Of a stretch of 64,000 bases of DNA, positions 52,173 through 61,489 are shown piece after piece. How positions within the stretch are numbered: the first letter of the stretch is position 1; every line of letters starts with the position of its first letter. The stretch comes from Halegenticoccus soli. Lineage in GTDB: Archaea; Halobacteriota; Halobacteria; Halobacteriales; Haloferacaceae. Under the pieces are notes generated by a model that saw only the letters and a program-made list of their open reading frames with translations, was not told where the DNA came from and made no database searches. The translations under genes were made by a program, and so were the position numbers. The stretch is from assembly GCF_002844195.1 (NCBI RefSeq), contig NZ_PEND01000001.1, forward strand, positions 496,001 through 560,000. Reading direction: 5' to 3'.

Positions 52173-53315
52173 ATGGACATCACTGAGATCGCCATCCCGG
52201 AGTTCGTCACGGTCGACGCCGACCAGCGCCTGGGGAAAGTCCGCTCGATCTTCGAGCGGGAGAACCCGAAGGGGCTGGTCGTTCTGAACGATGGCGAGTA
52301 CGCGGGCGTCATCGCGGAGAAGCAGCTTATCCAGTCCCACATCGAGGACCAGACCAAGGCGGCCGCGTTCATGAAGTCCGCTCCGCGCGTGGACCGGTAC
52401 GAGGACGTCCGCGAGACCGCCCGGATGCTCATCGAGGGCGACACCCAGATCGCCCCGGTGTTCGAGGGCGACAACCTGTGGGGGATCGTCACCACCGACG
52501 CCATCCTCGAAGCCGTCCTGGAGAACCTCGACGCGCTCACCGTCGAGCAGATCTACACCGCCGACGTGGTCACGATCGGCGAAGAGGACCGCCTCGGCCA
52601 GGCGATCAACCGGCTCCGGGAACACGGCATCTCTCGGCTCCCCGTGCTCAACGAGAACGGCAAGCTCACGGGCATCCTCACGACCCACGACATCGTCGAC
52701 TTCGTGACGCGCAAGATGCACCGCCAGGGCAAGGGCGACCGCTCCGGCGACATCGACCGGATGCTCGATCTCCCCGTCTACGACCTGATGCGGAGCCCCG
52801 TCTTCACGACGAACCCCGGCGAGTCGGTCCGCGAGGCGGTCGAACGGATGTTCGAGAAGGACATCGCCGGTCTCGTCGTCACCCCGGCAGACAGCGACGC
52901 GGAGGTCATCGGCGTCCTCACGAAGACCGACGTGCTCCGCGCGCTCACGTACACCGAGCGGGACACGATGGACGTGCAGATCACGAACATCGGGCTGCTC
53001 GACACGATGTCCCGCGAGGAGCTCGTCGAGAGCATCCTCCAGGTCGTCGACAAGTACCAGGAGATGCGGGTCCACCACGCTCACGTGCGCTTCCACGAGC
53101 ACAAGGAGAAGCTCCGCGGGACGCCGCTGATCCAGTGTCAGATACGAATCCGCACGAGCCACGGCCAGGTCGCGGGCTCCGGCGAGGGGTACGGCGCGGA
53201 GCACGCGTTCCGCGTCGCGCTCGACAAGCTCGAGCGCAACGTCCTCGAACTGAAGGGCATCAACAGCGACGAGGAGTACCGCGGACAGCTCCTCCGGAAG
53301 CTCGGCGAACTCTGA
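52173..53315 (+). CDS. four-CBS-domain protein with C-terminal ribosome-hibernation-like (HPF/RaiA) domain
   Basis: 380-residue soluble protein. Four CBS repeats (about 1-60, 62-120, 125-190, 197-260) form two Bateman modules that usually bind adenine nucleotides. The C-terminal 115 residues (from MDVQITNIGLLDTM at 266) resemble the S30AE/HPF fold: an initial beta-strand, a long helix (VESILQVVDKYQEM), paired strands (VHHAHVRFHEHKEKL, CQIRIRTSHGQV) and an amphipathic helix AFRVALDKLERNV. This suggests nucleotide-controlled ribosome binding in stress or dormancy (inference). A TATA-like box is upstream. Confidence 0.85.
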   Translation: MDITEIAIPEFVTVDADQRLGKVRSIFERENPKGLVVLNDGEYAGVIAEKQLIQSHIEDQTKAAAFMKSAPRVDRYEDVRETARMLIEGDTQIAPVFEGDNLWGIVTTDAILEAVLENLDALTVEQIYTADVVTIGEEDRLGQAINRLREHGISRLPVLNENGKLTGILTTHDIVDFVTRKMHRQGKGDRSGDIDRMLDLPVYDLMRSPVFTTNPGESVREAVERMFEKDIAGLVVTPADSDAEVIGVLTKTDVLRALTYTERDTMDVQITNIGLLDTMSREELVESILQVVDKYQEMRVHHAHVRFHEHKEKLRGTPLIQCQIRIRTSHGQVAGSGEGYGAEHAFRVALDKLERNVLELKGINSDEEYRGQLLRKLGEL

Positions 53316-53367
53316 GCGCGACGGTCGACGCCTCGCCGGGCCACCGTCCCCGCCGGCTTCGACCCCG

Positions 53368-54069
53368 TCAGATCTCGTCCGCGTCTTCCATCCCCGACCC
53401 GGTGATCCGGAACGTGGTGATCTCCCCCGCGGGCTTGGCGCGGTGTTTCTCCAGCGTCGCGCGGCGGTTGCCGCCGCGGAACCGATCGAGGCGCACCACG
53501 GCCCCGGTCCAGTGTTGGAGCGTGTGCCCGCCCAGCGGCCTGGTGCGGTCGCTGTCCGGATCGGTGAACACCTGGTTCGTGACGACGACCGCGAGGTCGT
53601 GCTTCCGCGCGAGAGACAGAAGGTGCGTCACCTGGCGGGCGACCCGGCGGAGCGCCTCCCCGTCGTCGCCCTCCGCCGTCCGCTCCAGGCGGTAAAAGCC
53701 CGTCGCGCTGTCGAGGACGATGAGGTCGACCTCCGGGGCGAACTCGGCGGCGTCGCGGACGGCCTCCTCCTGCTCTTCGAAGTCGTACGCCTCGGTGACG
53801 ATGAGCCGGGAGGCGACCTCCTCGAACGCGCCCTCGTCGCCGTCGACGCGCGCCTCGATGAGCTGGCGGAAGCGGTCGATCGACAGCCCTTCGGTGTCGA
53901 TGTAGACGGCGGATCGGCCGTCGACGGCGGCCTCGACGGCGGCCGTCAGCGCCAGGTTCGTCTTGCCCGCGGCGGGCGGTCCGTACACCTGGGTGACGGT
54001 GCCGCGTTCGAGCCCCCCCGCCAGCAGCCCGTCGAGGGATTCACAGCCGGTGGTGAGTGACTCGCTCAC
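53368..54069 (-). CDS. radB: DNA repair and recombination protein RadB
   Basis: 233-residue archaeal RecA-family recombination mediator, shorter than RadA because it lacks the N-terminal HhH domain. Walker A GPPAAGKT at 30-37 and Walker B VDLIVLDSATG are present, with VVVTNQVF later. The start is the GTG at 54069 (VSESLTTGCESLDGLL), matching the family N-terminus. A longer frame upstream covers a tandem repeat and is rejected. The conserved neighbours, the CBS-domain gene and the RuvC-like gene, support the call. Confidence 0.92.
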   Translation of the reverse strand: MSESLTTGCESLDGLLAGGLERGTVTQVYGPPAAGKTNLALTAAVEAAVDGRSAVYIDTEGLSIDRFRQLIEARVDGDEGAFEEVASRLIVTEAYDFEEQEEAVRDAAEFAPEVDLIVLDSATGFYRLERTAEGDDGEALRRVARQVTHLLSLARKHDLAVVVTNQVFTDPDSDRTRPLGGHTLQHWTGAVVRLDRFRGGNRRATLEKHRAKPAGEITTFRITGSGMEDADEI

Positions 54070-54156
54070 GGGCTGAGTTGGCGCGGTCCGCGGAAAAACC
54101 CCCCGGTCCGGTCGTCGCGCGGCGCGTTCCGCCTCCGTCGACGGGGGACGAAACGC

Positions 54157-54218
54157 CGGCGACCGCCACCGTCTGAGGTCACACCATCGGCGACCGCCAC
54201 CGCCGGAGGCCACACCAT
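54157..54218. repeat. tandem duplication, two 31-bp units
   Basis: Two direct units (54157-54187 and 54188-54218) differing at three positions, in the divergent region between radB and the gene at 54288. A third partial unit may begin at 54219. Probably a replication slippage product in the promoter region; any effect on spacing of regulatory sites is unknown. Confidence 0.8.
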
Positions 54219-54287
54219 CGGCGGCGGCCCGTCCCCCGACGCCGCCCGCCCGTAGGTTTTACCTCGACCCTGACGAACTCCCACCCC

Positions 54288-55169
54288 GTGATCGTCGTCG
54301 CCACCGAGGACTTCGAGCTGTACCACGAGATCGTCACCGAACTCCGCGACCGCGGCGTGTCGTTCACGACGATCCGCCCCGGCGACGACCTCCCCGAGGG
54401 GACCCGCGTGCTCGTCACCGCGCCGGACGACGAGGTGGAGATCCCGGCGGCCGAGGGCGATTCCGAGCCCGACCCCGAAATCGAAGTCGAACGCGTCGTC
54501 GCGACCCCCGACGACGCCCGCCGCGCCGTCGAGGAGGCGCTGACGCACCTGCGCGGGGAGGGCGGCCGGACGGTCGTCGGCGTCGACCCGGGGACCCGCC
54601 CCGGGATCGCGGTGCTCGTCGACGACGCGGTCGTCGCGGCCTTCCACGTCCCGCTCGCCGACGCGGTCGACGTCATCGAGCGGGAGGTCGCGGACGCGGT
54701 CGATCCGGTCGTGCGCGTCGGCGACGGCGCTCGGCTCCAGGGCGCGCAGATCGTGAACGACCTCGACGGCGCGCCGGTCGAACTGGTCGACGAGACGGGG
54801 ACGACGCCGTACCTCGGCGCGGGCACCCGGGGCATGGGCGACGTGCTCGCGGCCGTCAACATCGCCCGGATCCCCGGCGAGCGCGTCGACTCGCGGGAGA
54901 TCGACCCGACGGCCGGCGAACTCCAGCGCATCAAGGACCGCTCGCGGCGGGCGTCCGGCGACAACCGCACCATCGACGAGGCGCTCGCCCGCCGGGTCGC
55001 CGCCGGCGAACTCACGATCGACGAGGCGCTGGACGAGCACCGCGGGCGACCGGTCGGCGTCCGCGACGGCGGCGACGATCGCGACCCGGATCGCGGTAAC
55101 GGCGAGGGTCTTGACCCGGCGGATCGCGGCGACGGCAGCGACGACGCCGGCGGCGAGCGGGAACGCTGA
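54288..55169 (+). CDS. conserved archaeal protein with RuvC/RNase H-like strand motif
   Basis: 293-residue soluble protein. After an N-terminal domain (about 1-90, MIVVATEDFELYHEIV start) comes VVGVDPGTRPGIAVLVDD, a motif like the first strand of RuvC/RNase H-fold nucleases. VRVGDGARLQGAQIVNDL and a GxGTRGMGDVLAAVNIARIPG stretch follow. The C-terminal 45 residues are low-complexity Asp/Gly/Arg repeats. Start is a GTG at 54288 with TTTTA at 54257-54261 upstream. It is divergent from radB, a conserved pairing. A nuclease or structure-specific role in recombination is possible but unproven. Confidence 0.7.
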   Translation: MIVVATEDFELYHEIVTELRDRGVSFTTIRPGDDLPEGTRVLVTAPDDEVEIPAAEGDSEPDPEIEVERVVATPDDARRAVEEALTHLRGEGGRTVVGVDPGTRPGIAVLVDDAVVAAFHVPLADAVDVIEREVADAVDPVVRVGDGARLQGAQIVNDLDGAPVELVDETGTTPYLGAGTRGMGDVLAAVNIARIPGERVDSREIDPTAGELQRIKDRSRRASGDNRTIDEALARRVAAGELTIDEALDEHRGRPVGVRDGGDDRDPDRGNGEGLDPADRGDGSDDAGGERER

Positions 55170-55250
55170 GGACGCTCGCCGGGCCGCATCCGTCGAGACG
55201 CGGCGGGATCCCCGCGGTGGGTTGATCCCCGCGGGCGTCGTAATTCCGCC

Positions 55251-56204
55251 ATGAGTTTCTCGGCTGGCGGGGACGCCGGCGGTCGGACGGCCGGACGGCG
55301 ATCCGATCAGGCGTCCGCACATCCGATAGACGCGAGCTGGCTGGACCGGAGCGCGTACCCCTTCGCGTCGAAGTGCCTCGGTCTCGACGCCGGCGCCGTC
55401 CACTACGTCGACGAAGGTCCCACCGACGAAGGCGAGACGCTCCTGATGCTTCACGGCAATCCGACCTGGTCGTTCCTCTACCGCCACCTCGTCGGCGGCC
55501 TCTCGGACGAACACCGGTGCGTCGCGCTCGACTACCTCGGGTTCGGTCTCTCGGAGGCGCCCGCGGGCTTCTCCTACCGACCGGAGGACCACGCCGCCGT
55601 CGTCCGGGAGTTCGTCGAGACGCTGGCCCTCGCCGACGTTACCCTCGTCGTGCAGGACTGGGGCGGACCCATCGGCCTCTCGTACGCCCTCGACCGACCG
55701 GAGAACGTCCGCGCGCTCGTCGCGATGAACTCGTTCGCGTGGCCGGTGCGCGACGACCGGCACTTCCGCGCATTCAGCTGGGCGGCCGGCGGCCCGGTCG
55801 GGCGCGTCCTCTGCGAGCGGTACGACTTCTTCACGCGAGTGGTCATGCCGCTTGCGTTCGCGGACCGCTCGAAACTCCCGCGCGCCGTCCACGAGCAGTA
55901 CCGGCGGCCGTTCGACGATCCAGACCGCCGGATCGGAACCTGGGTGTTCCCGCGGTGCATCGTCGACTCGACGCCCTGGCTCGCGGCGCTCTGGGAGGGT
56001 CGCGGGGCTATCGCCGACCTCCCGGCGCTGCTCGCGTGGGGGATGGAGGACCCGGCGTTCCGGCCGCGTGAGCTCCGAACGTTCGAGGGGCTGTTCCCGG
56101 ACGCCGACGTCCGCCGCTACGACGGCGTCGGCCACTACGTACAGGAGGAACTGGGACCGGATCTGGTGCCGCCGATCCGGTCGTTCCTCGACGGCCTCGA
56201 CTAG
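55251..56204 (+). CDS. haloalkane dehalogenase-like alpha/beta hydrolase
   Basis: 317-residue alpha/beta hydrolase. HGNPTWSFLYR at 68-78 carries the Asn/Trp-type halide pocket pair, and the nucleophile elbow is VQDWGG with Asp at 136, as in haloalkane dehalogenases rather than Ser esterases. The probable His is in GVGHYVQEE near the C-terminus. About 40 residues precede the core. Dehalogenase activity is a family inference; some relatives are epoxide hydrolases. Its TAG shares the palindromic CTAG with the stop of the convergent larC gene. Confidence 0.83.
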   Translation: MSFSAGGDAGGRTAGRRSDQASAHPIDASWLDRSAYPFASKCLGLDAGAVHYVDEGPTDEGETLLMLHGNPTWSFLYRHLVGGLSDEHRCVALDYLGFGLSEAPAGFSYRPEDHAAVVREFVETLALADVTLVVQDWGGPIGLSYALDRPENVRALVAMNSFAWPVRDDRHFRAFSWAAGGPVGRVLCERYDFFTRVVMPLAFADRSKLPRAVHEQYRRPFDDPDRRIGTWVFPRCIVDSTPWLAALWEGRGAIADLPALLAWGMEDPAFRPRELRTFEGLFPDADVRRYDGVGHYVQEELGPDLVPPIRSFLDGLD

Positions 56205-57724
56205 TCGTCCGCGTCGTCTTCGTCGGCGATCTCCTCCGCGCTCTCTCCGTTCGCGCTTTTCCGGTCCGCGACCCCCTCGTCCGCGACGCGCGCCTCGGCT
56301 CGGCGCATCACCTCGCGCGCCGGCAACCCGGTCTCGCGGGCGACCGCGGCAGCGTCCTCGTACTCGGCGCTCACGTCGTACACCTCGCCGGCCGCGTCGC
56401 TCGCGACCTTGACCGACACCTCGTACTCCCGCCCGTCGACCGAGAGCGTCGCCGCCTCGAACGACCGCGCGGCGATCCACCGGTGACCGCCGCCGTGCTC
56501 GCGGACCCCGAGCGTCCCCGTCTCCTCGGCGAGGCGGCGGGCGACGCGTTCGGCGTCCTCGGGTTTCGCCACGACCTTCACGAGGTGGCCCGGCCGGGAC
56601 TTCTTCATCGTCGCCGGGAGGATCGACACGTCCCGCGCGCCGACCGCCGCGAGGCTCTCCTGGAGCCCGCCGAGCACCTCCGGGGAGGCGTCGTCGAGGT
56701 TCGTCTCCAGCACGGTGATCTCGTCGCGGACGAGCGAGCCCCCGCCGTCGCCGACGAGCGCCCGGAGCACGTTCGGGTGCTCGGGGAAGTCGTAGCCGCC
56801 GGCGCCGTACCCCGCGGCGTCGACCCGCAGCGGCGGGAGGTAGTCGACGCCCTCGGCGACGTGCGCGAGGATCGCCGCGCCGGTCGGCGTCAGCAGTTCC
56901 GCCTCGACCGGTCCGCCCTTCAGCGACCAGTCCGCCCGCTCGGCGAGTTCGACGACCGCGGGCGTCGGAACCGGGTAGCGGCCGTGGCTCATGGACACCT
57001 CGCCGCCGCCCGCCGCGACCGGCGTCGCGACGACCCGGTCGACGCCGAGGTCGTCGAGGAGGAGGCACGCGCCGACGATGTCCGCGATGGCGTCGTCGGC
57101 TCCGACCTCGTGAAAGTGCGTCTCGGTCAGGTCGGTCCCGTGGACCGCGGCCTCCGCCTCGCCGAGGAGTTCGAAGACGGCGAGCGCGTCCGACTCGACC
57201 GCCGGCGGGAGATCCATCGACTCGACGATCCCGACGACCTCCGGGTAGGACCGGTGGGGACCGTGGCCCTCGGCGCGGACCCGATCGTCGCCCCGTCCGT
57301 CGCTCCCGCGAGAGTGATCGTGGTCGTGGGGGTGGTCGTGAGAACGTCCGTGCTCGTCGTGGTCGTGGGTGTGACCGTGATCGTCGTGGCCGCGAGGGTG
57401 GGGATGAGCGTGTTCGTGAGGATGGTGGTGCTCGTGGTGCCCGCCGTTTCCGTGTTCGTGCTCGTGATCCCGATCCGGGCTGTTCCGTTCGGTGCGGGTC
57501 TCGGTCCCCGCGTTGTCGGCCTCGGCCGCCGTGTCGCCGGCGAGCAGCACGTCGACCGTCGTCGCGCTGATCCCGTTCTTCTCGGTTCCGCCGATCTCGT
57601 ACCGGACGTCGAGCGCGCTCTCGACCGCGGAGAGCGCGTCGGGGTCGGCGCCGACGGCGATGAGCGAGCCGAGGAGCATGTCGCCGCTCGCGCCCATGCG
57701 GCCGTCGAAGGCAAGCGTGCGCAT
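56201..57724 (-). CDS. larC: LarC-like nickel insertion protein
   Basis: 507-residue LarC/DUF111 protein. It starts MRTLAFDGRMGASGDMLLGS, the conserved LarC N-terminus. A His/Asp-rich segment (about 84-155) is a likely nickel store. The conserved THFHEVGADDAIADIVG region and the second domain with LETNLDDASPEVLGG and TMKKSRPG follow. LarC is the CTP-dependent nickel cyclometallase that finishes the lactate-racemase cofactor in bacteria; larA, larB and larE are not seen here. It is a single gene, convergent with the dehalogenase-like gene. Confidence 0.88.
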   Translation of the reverse strand: MRTLAFDGRMGASGDMLLGSLIAVGADPDALSAVESALDVRYEIGGTEKNGISATTVDVLLAGDTAAEADNAGTETRTERNSPDRDHEHEHGNGGHHEHHHPHEHAHPHPRGHDDHGHTHDHDEHGRSHDHPHDHDHSRGSDGRGDDRVRAEGHGPHRSYPEVVGIVESMDLPPAVESDALAVFELLGEAEAAVHGTDLTETHFHEVGADDAIADIVGACLLLDDLGVDRVVATPVAAGGGEVSMSHGRYPVPTPAVVELAERADWSLKGGPVEAELLTPTGAAILAHVAEGVDYLPPLRVDAAGYGAGGYDFPEHPNVLRALVGDGGGSLVRDEITVLETNLDDASPEVLGGLQESLAAVGARDVSILPATMKKSRPGHLVKVVAKPEDAERVARRLAEETGTLGVREHGGGHRWIAARSFEAATLSVDGREYEVSVKVASDAAGEVYDVSAEYEDAAAVARETGLPAREVMRRAEARVADEGVADRKSANGESAEEIADEDDADD

Positions 57725-57812
57725 ACCCGAGAAGACATCGCGGGAGACAAAAGCCTCGCCCTCCCCAGGTGAGGGTAGGGATTAAGAGGCTAGCGAGGCA
57801 CAGTGCTACTAC

Positions 57813-57902
57813 ATGACAATCGACGCTCGGACGGTGGCGGTAGCAAAGAACTTATCCTGTGCCGTCGCCGAGAAATCACTAATCCCCGCAACTGAATCAT
57901 GA
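57813..57902 (+). promoter_or_regulatory. upstream reading frame coupled to cdc48
   Basis: A 29-codon frame (MTIDARTVAVAKNLSCAVA start) ends in a TGA that overlaps the cdc48 ATG (ATGA). GATTAAGA at about 57779-57786 could be a TATA box some 26 bases before its ATG, making the frame leaderless. An alternative promoter is ACTTATCC near 57849. It may be a coupled leader or chance. Confidence 0.35.
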
Positions 57903-60124
57903 ACGAAGTCCAACTCGAAGTGGCGAAGGCGTACCCGAACGACTCGGGTCGCGGAATCGCCCGTCTTGATCCGGACACGCTGCTCCATCTCAAGCTCTCG
58001 CCGGGCGACATCATCGAGATCGAAGGCGGTGAGACGACGGCGGCGAAGGTGTGGCGCGCCGACCGACAGGACTGGAACACCGACACGGTCCGCATCGACG
58101 GCTTCACCAGGCAGAACGCCGACGTCGGCATCGGCGAGCGCGTGACCATCCGGAAGGCGGAGGCCAAGAAGGCGAACCGGCTCGTGCTCGCGCCGCCGGA
58201 GGAGGCGAGCGTGCAGTTCGGCTCCGACGCCGCGGGCATGGTCAAGCGGCAGATCCTCAAGCGGCCGGTCGTCGAGCGCGACATCGTGCCCGTGATGTCC
58301 TCAACGAACCACCCGTTCATGCGCTCGCCCGGCCAGGCGATCCCCCTCATCGCCGTCGAGACCGACCCCGGCGGCGTCGTCCTCATCACCGAGGACACCG
58401 AGGTCGAACTCCGCGAGGAGCCCATCTCCGGGTTCGAGAAGACCGGCGGCGGCATCACCTACGAGGACATCGGCGGCCTGCAGAACGAGATCCAGCGCGT
58501 CCGGGAGATGGTCGAGCTCCCGATGAAGCACCCGCAGATCTTCAAAAAGCTCGGGATCGAGCCGCCGCAGGGCGTGCTCCTGCACGGCCCGCCGGGCACC
58601 GGCAAGACGCTGCTCGCGAAGGCCGTCGCCAACGAGACCTCGGCGAGCTTCTTCTCCATCGCCGGGCCGGAGATCATCTCGAAGTACTACGGCGAGTCCG
58701 AACAGCAGCTCCGGGAGATCTTCGAGGACGCGAAAGAGGAGTCGCCCGCGATCATCTTCATCGACGAGCTCGACTCCATCGCCCCGAAGCGCGAGGACGT
58801 GACCGGCGAGGTCGAACGCCGCGTCGTCGCCCAGCTCCTGACCATGATGGACGGGCTGGAGACGCGCGGACAGGTCATCGTCATCGCCGCGACCAACCGC
58901 GTCGACTCGGTCGACCCCGCGCTCCGCCGGCCGGGCCGGTTCGACCGCGAGATCGAGATCGGCGTCCCGGACGAGGTGGGCCGCAAGGAGATCCTCCAGA
59001 TCCACACCCGGGGCATGCCGCTGTCGGACGACGTGAGCCTCGACCACCTCGCCGACGAAACCCACGGCTTCGTCGGCGCGGACATCGAGAGCCTGACCAA
59101 GGAGGCGGCGATGAAGGCGCTGCGGCGGTACCTCCCCGAGATCGATCTCGACGAGGAGGACATCCCGCCGAGCCTCATCGATCGGATGATCGTGAAGCGC
59201 GAGGACTTCGGGGGCGCGCTCGCCGAGGTGGAGCCGAGCGCGATGCGCGAGGTGCTCGTCGAGCTTCCGAAGATCAGCTGGGACGACGTCGGCGGCCTCG
59301 AGGACGCCAAACAGCAGGTCAAAGAGAGCGTCGAGTGGCCGCTTTCGGACCCCGACAAGTTCGATCGCATGGGCATCGAGCCGCCGAAGGGCGTGCTCCT
59401 GTACGGCCCGCCGGGCACCGGCAAGACGCTGATGGCGAAGGCGGTCGCCAACGAGACGAACGCCAACTTCATCTCGGTGCGCGGCCCGCAGCTGCTGTCG
59501 AAGTGGGTCGGCGAGTCGGAGAAGGCGATCCGGCAGACCTTCCGCAAGGCGCGGCAGGTGTCGCCGACGGTGATCTTCTTCGACGAGCTCGACAGCCTCG
59601 CGCCGAGCCGCGGTCAGGAGGTCGGCAACAACGTCTCCGAGCGCGTCGTCAACCAGCTCCTCACGGAGCTCGACGGGCTCGAAGAGATGGGCGACGTGAT
59701 GGTCATCGGCGCGACGAACCGCCCGGACATGATCGACCCCGCCCTGATCCGCTCCGGTCGGTTCGACCGCCTGGTGATGATCGGCGAGCCGAGCGCGGAG
59801 GGCCGCGAGCAGATCCTCAAGATCCACACGCAGGACAGCCCGCTCGCCCCCGACGTGAGCCTGCGCGAGATCGCGGAGATCACCGAGGGGTACGTGGGCT
59901 CCGACCTCCAGAGCATCGCCCGCGAGGCGGCGATCGAGGCGCTCCGCGAGGACCCCGACGCCGACGAGGTCGAGATGCGGCACTTCCGCAAGGCGATGGA
60001 GAACGTCCGCCCGACGATCAACGAGGACATCATGGACTACTACGAGCAGATGGAGGACCGCTTCCGCGGCGGCGCGCGCGACCAGTTCGCCGAGCGCGGC
60101 GGCGGGCGGATCGGCTTCCAATGA
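57899..60124 (+). CDS. cdc48: AAA ATPase Cdc48/VAT
   Basis: 741-residue double-ring AAA unfoldase. The N-terminal double-psi barrel and beta-clam (about 1-185, [20 protein letters not shown]) precedes D1 with Walker A GPPGTGKT at 230-237 and D2 with Walker A GPPGTGKT at 503-510. Walker B ([18 protein letters not shown]) and arginine-finger segments ([16 protein letters not shown]) are intact in both. The C-terminus is short and Gly/Arg-rich. It unfolds proteins for the archaeal proteasome. It is followed immediately by the 3' repeat at 60126. Confidence 0.95.
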   Translation: MNEVQLEVAKAYPNDSGRGIARLDPDTLLHLKLSPGDIIEIEGGETTAAKVWRADRQDWNTDTVRIDGFTRQNADVGIGERVTIRKAEAKKANRLVLAPPEEASVQFGSDAAGMVKRQILKRPVVERDIVPVMSSTNHPFMRSPGQAIPLIAVETDPGGVVLITEDTEVELREEPISGFEKTGGGITYEDIGGLQNEIQRVREMVELPMKHPQIFKKLGIEPPQGVLLHGPPGTGKTLLAKAVANETSASFFSIAGPEIISKYYGESEQQLREIFEDAKEESPAIIFIDELDSIAPKREDVTGEVERRVVAQLLTMMDGLETRGQVIVIAATNRVDSVDPALRRPGRFDREIEIGVPDEVGRKEILQIHTRGMPLSDDVSLDHLADETHGFVGADIESLTKEAAMKALRRYLPEIDLDEEDIPPSLIDRMIVKREDFGGALAEVEPSAMREVLVELPKISWDDVGGLEDAKQQVKESVEWPLSDPDKFDRMGIEPPKGVLLYGPPGTGKTLMAKAVANETNANFISVRGPQLLSKWVGESEKAIRQTFRKARQVSPTVIFFDELDSLAPSRGQEVGNNVSERVVNQLLTELDGLEEMGDVMVIGATNRPDMIDPALIRSGRFDRLVMIGEPSAEGREQILKIHTQDSPLAPDVSLREIAEITEGYVGSDLQSIAREAAIEALREDPDADEVEMRHFRKAMENVRPTINEDIMDYYEQMEDRFRGGARDQFAERGGGRIGFQ

Positions 60125-60125
60125 G

Positions 60126-60275
60126 CCTTTTACGCTGCGGTCGCGCGCCGTAGGCGCGCTCCCTCGGTAAAAGGTTCATCAAAAGCGCTTCGTCACCCCC
60201 TCGGGCGCGGCGACGCCGCACCCTCGAGGGTTCCTCGGCCCGCTCGCGCCGCGCGGCGCGAGCGGGCCGAGTACG
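60126..60275 (+). repeat. 3' hairpin repeat element, copy 1, with 38-bp palindrome
   Basis: Starts two bases after the cdc48 stop. CCTTTTAC (60126-60133) pairs with GTAAAAGG (60167-60174), followed by TTCATCAAAAGCGCTTCGTC and GC-rich hairpins. 60234-60271 is a perfect 38-bp palindrome. A homologous copy in inverted orientation follows the phoU stop (61560-61698). In both cases the element begins right after a stop codon in the orientation of the upstream gene, so it may act as terminator or 3' stabiliser. Confidence 0.65.
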
Positions 60276-60344
60276 CGGACACAGACCTACTCAGCTATCG
60301 ATGAGCCGGTGAACGTTTATCCGCGTCGAGTACATTTCGCGATC

Positions 60345-60732
60345 ATGACCGGTCCCAGACGATCGTGCGAGCGTACGTCGTCCGCCCTGCTCCCCGACCA
60401 CAGCCTCCTCTCGCTGTCGGACTACCTCGCCATGCAGCGGTCGATCGGCAACGAGACGCGCTTTCGGATCCTCGACGCGTTGACAGAGCACGGCCCCCCA
60501 GAGCGCGAAGGAACTGCGCGAACGGCTGGGCGTCGAGTCGAACACGCTGCACTACCACCTCGACGAACTCGTGGACGTCGGCCTCGTCGAGAACCGAAAG
60601 CGAAAGGAGCGCGGCGCGGACGGACTCTACTCGTACTACCGCGCGACGTCGCTCGGGGGTGGGATCCTCGAACGCGGCGTCCGTGAACTGATGCGCGAGG
60701 AGTGGGAACTGCTCGACGCCTACGGTCGCTGA
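60345..60732 (+). pseudogene. frameshifted winged-helix (ArsR-like) regulator
   Basis: The N-terminal half (from ATG 60345) reads SLSDYLAMQRSIGNETRFRI and LDALTEHGP, a typical ArsR helix pair. The other half lies in another frame: SAKELRERLGVESNTLHYHL, DELVDVGLVENRKRKERG and YSYYRATSLGGGIL. They join if one C is removed from the C6 run at 60494-60499, giving a 128-residue protein ending LDAYGR. A TATA-like TTTATCC (60316-60322) precedes it. Either a real +1 mutation in a homopolymer or an assembly error. A normal haloarchaeal regulator is implied. Confidence 0.75.
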
Positions 60733-60736
60733 AGCC

Positions 60737-61489
60737 TTACTTCCCCCCCGTGTCTTCGCTCTCGACGATTTCCACCCGCTCGCGCAGCCACGTCACCGCG
60801 GCGCGGACGGACTCGGCGTCCCGCCCGGTCACCTTGATGCGGTTGTACTCGTCGCCGCGCGTCGGATAGCTGCCGACCGCCACGTCGAACCGGTCTCGGA
60901 CCTCGGCGAGTTGCTTCGTCACCGCGCCCTCCGGGGCGGGCGTGAAGAGCGTCTCGGAGACGCCGTCGCCGCCGAACTCGTCGGCCACGAGTTCGAACAT
61001 CGCGCGCATCTCCTCGGGGATTCCGGGCAGGACGTACACGTTCTCGGTCACGCACCCCGGCGAGAGCCCGGCGGGGTTGAGAAGGGGGCGGCTCCCCTGC
61101 GGAATGGACGCCTGGGCGTCCGCGTCGATTTCGAGGTCGTACGCCTCGGCCAGCTCGGGGTTCGACTCCCGGAACGCGGCGACCGTTTCGAGCACGTCCG
61201 CCCTGGCCTCCTCGTTCACGACGAGCGGGCGACCGAACGCGGCCGCCACGCCGTCCATCGTCAGGTCGTCGTGCGTCCCGCCCAGCCCGCCGGTGACGAC
61301 GACCGCGCTGTACGCGCCGCTCCACTCCCGCACCGTCTCGGCGATGACGCCCTCGTCGTCGGGCACCGTGAGAATCCGCCTCACCGTCGCGCCGCGCTCG
61401 GTCAACCGCCGCGCCAGCCACGTCGCGTTCGTGTTCTCGGTGTCCCCGGCCAGCAGTTCGTCGCCGACCGTGAGGATCGCCACGTCCAT
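60737..61489 (-). CDS. CinA-like molybdopterin-binding-domain protein
   Basis: 250-residue protein of the CinA N-terminal/MoCF-biosynthesis family. It starts MDVAILTVGDELLAGDTENTN and has VVTGGLGGTHDDLT at about 64-77 and VLPGIPEEM near 173-181, the usual pyrophosphatase-type motifs. The deamidase domain of bacterial CinA is absent. Family members hydrolyse ADP-ribose or similar; the exact role here is unknown. It is convergent with the broken ArsR-like gene, four bases from its stop. Confidence 0.87.
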   Translation of the reverse strand: MDVAILTVGDELLAGDTENTNATWLARRLTERGATVRRILTVPDDEGVIAETVREWSGAYSAVVVTGGLGGTHDDLTMDGVAAAFGRPLVVNEEARADVLETVAAFRESNPELAEAYDLEIDADAQASIPQGSRPLLNPAGLSPGCVTENVYVLPGIPEEMRAMFELVADEFGGDGVSETLFTPAPEGAVTKQLAEVRDRFDVAVGSYPTRGDEYNRIKVTGRDAESVRAAVTWLRERVEIVESEDTGGK

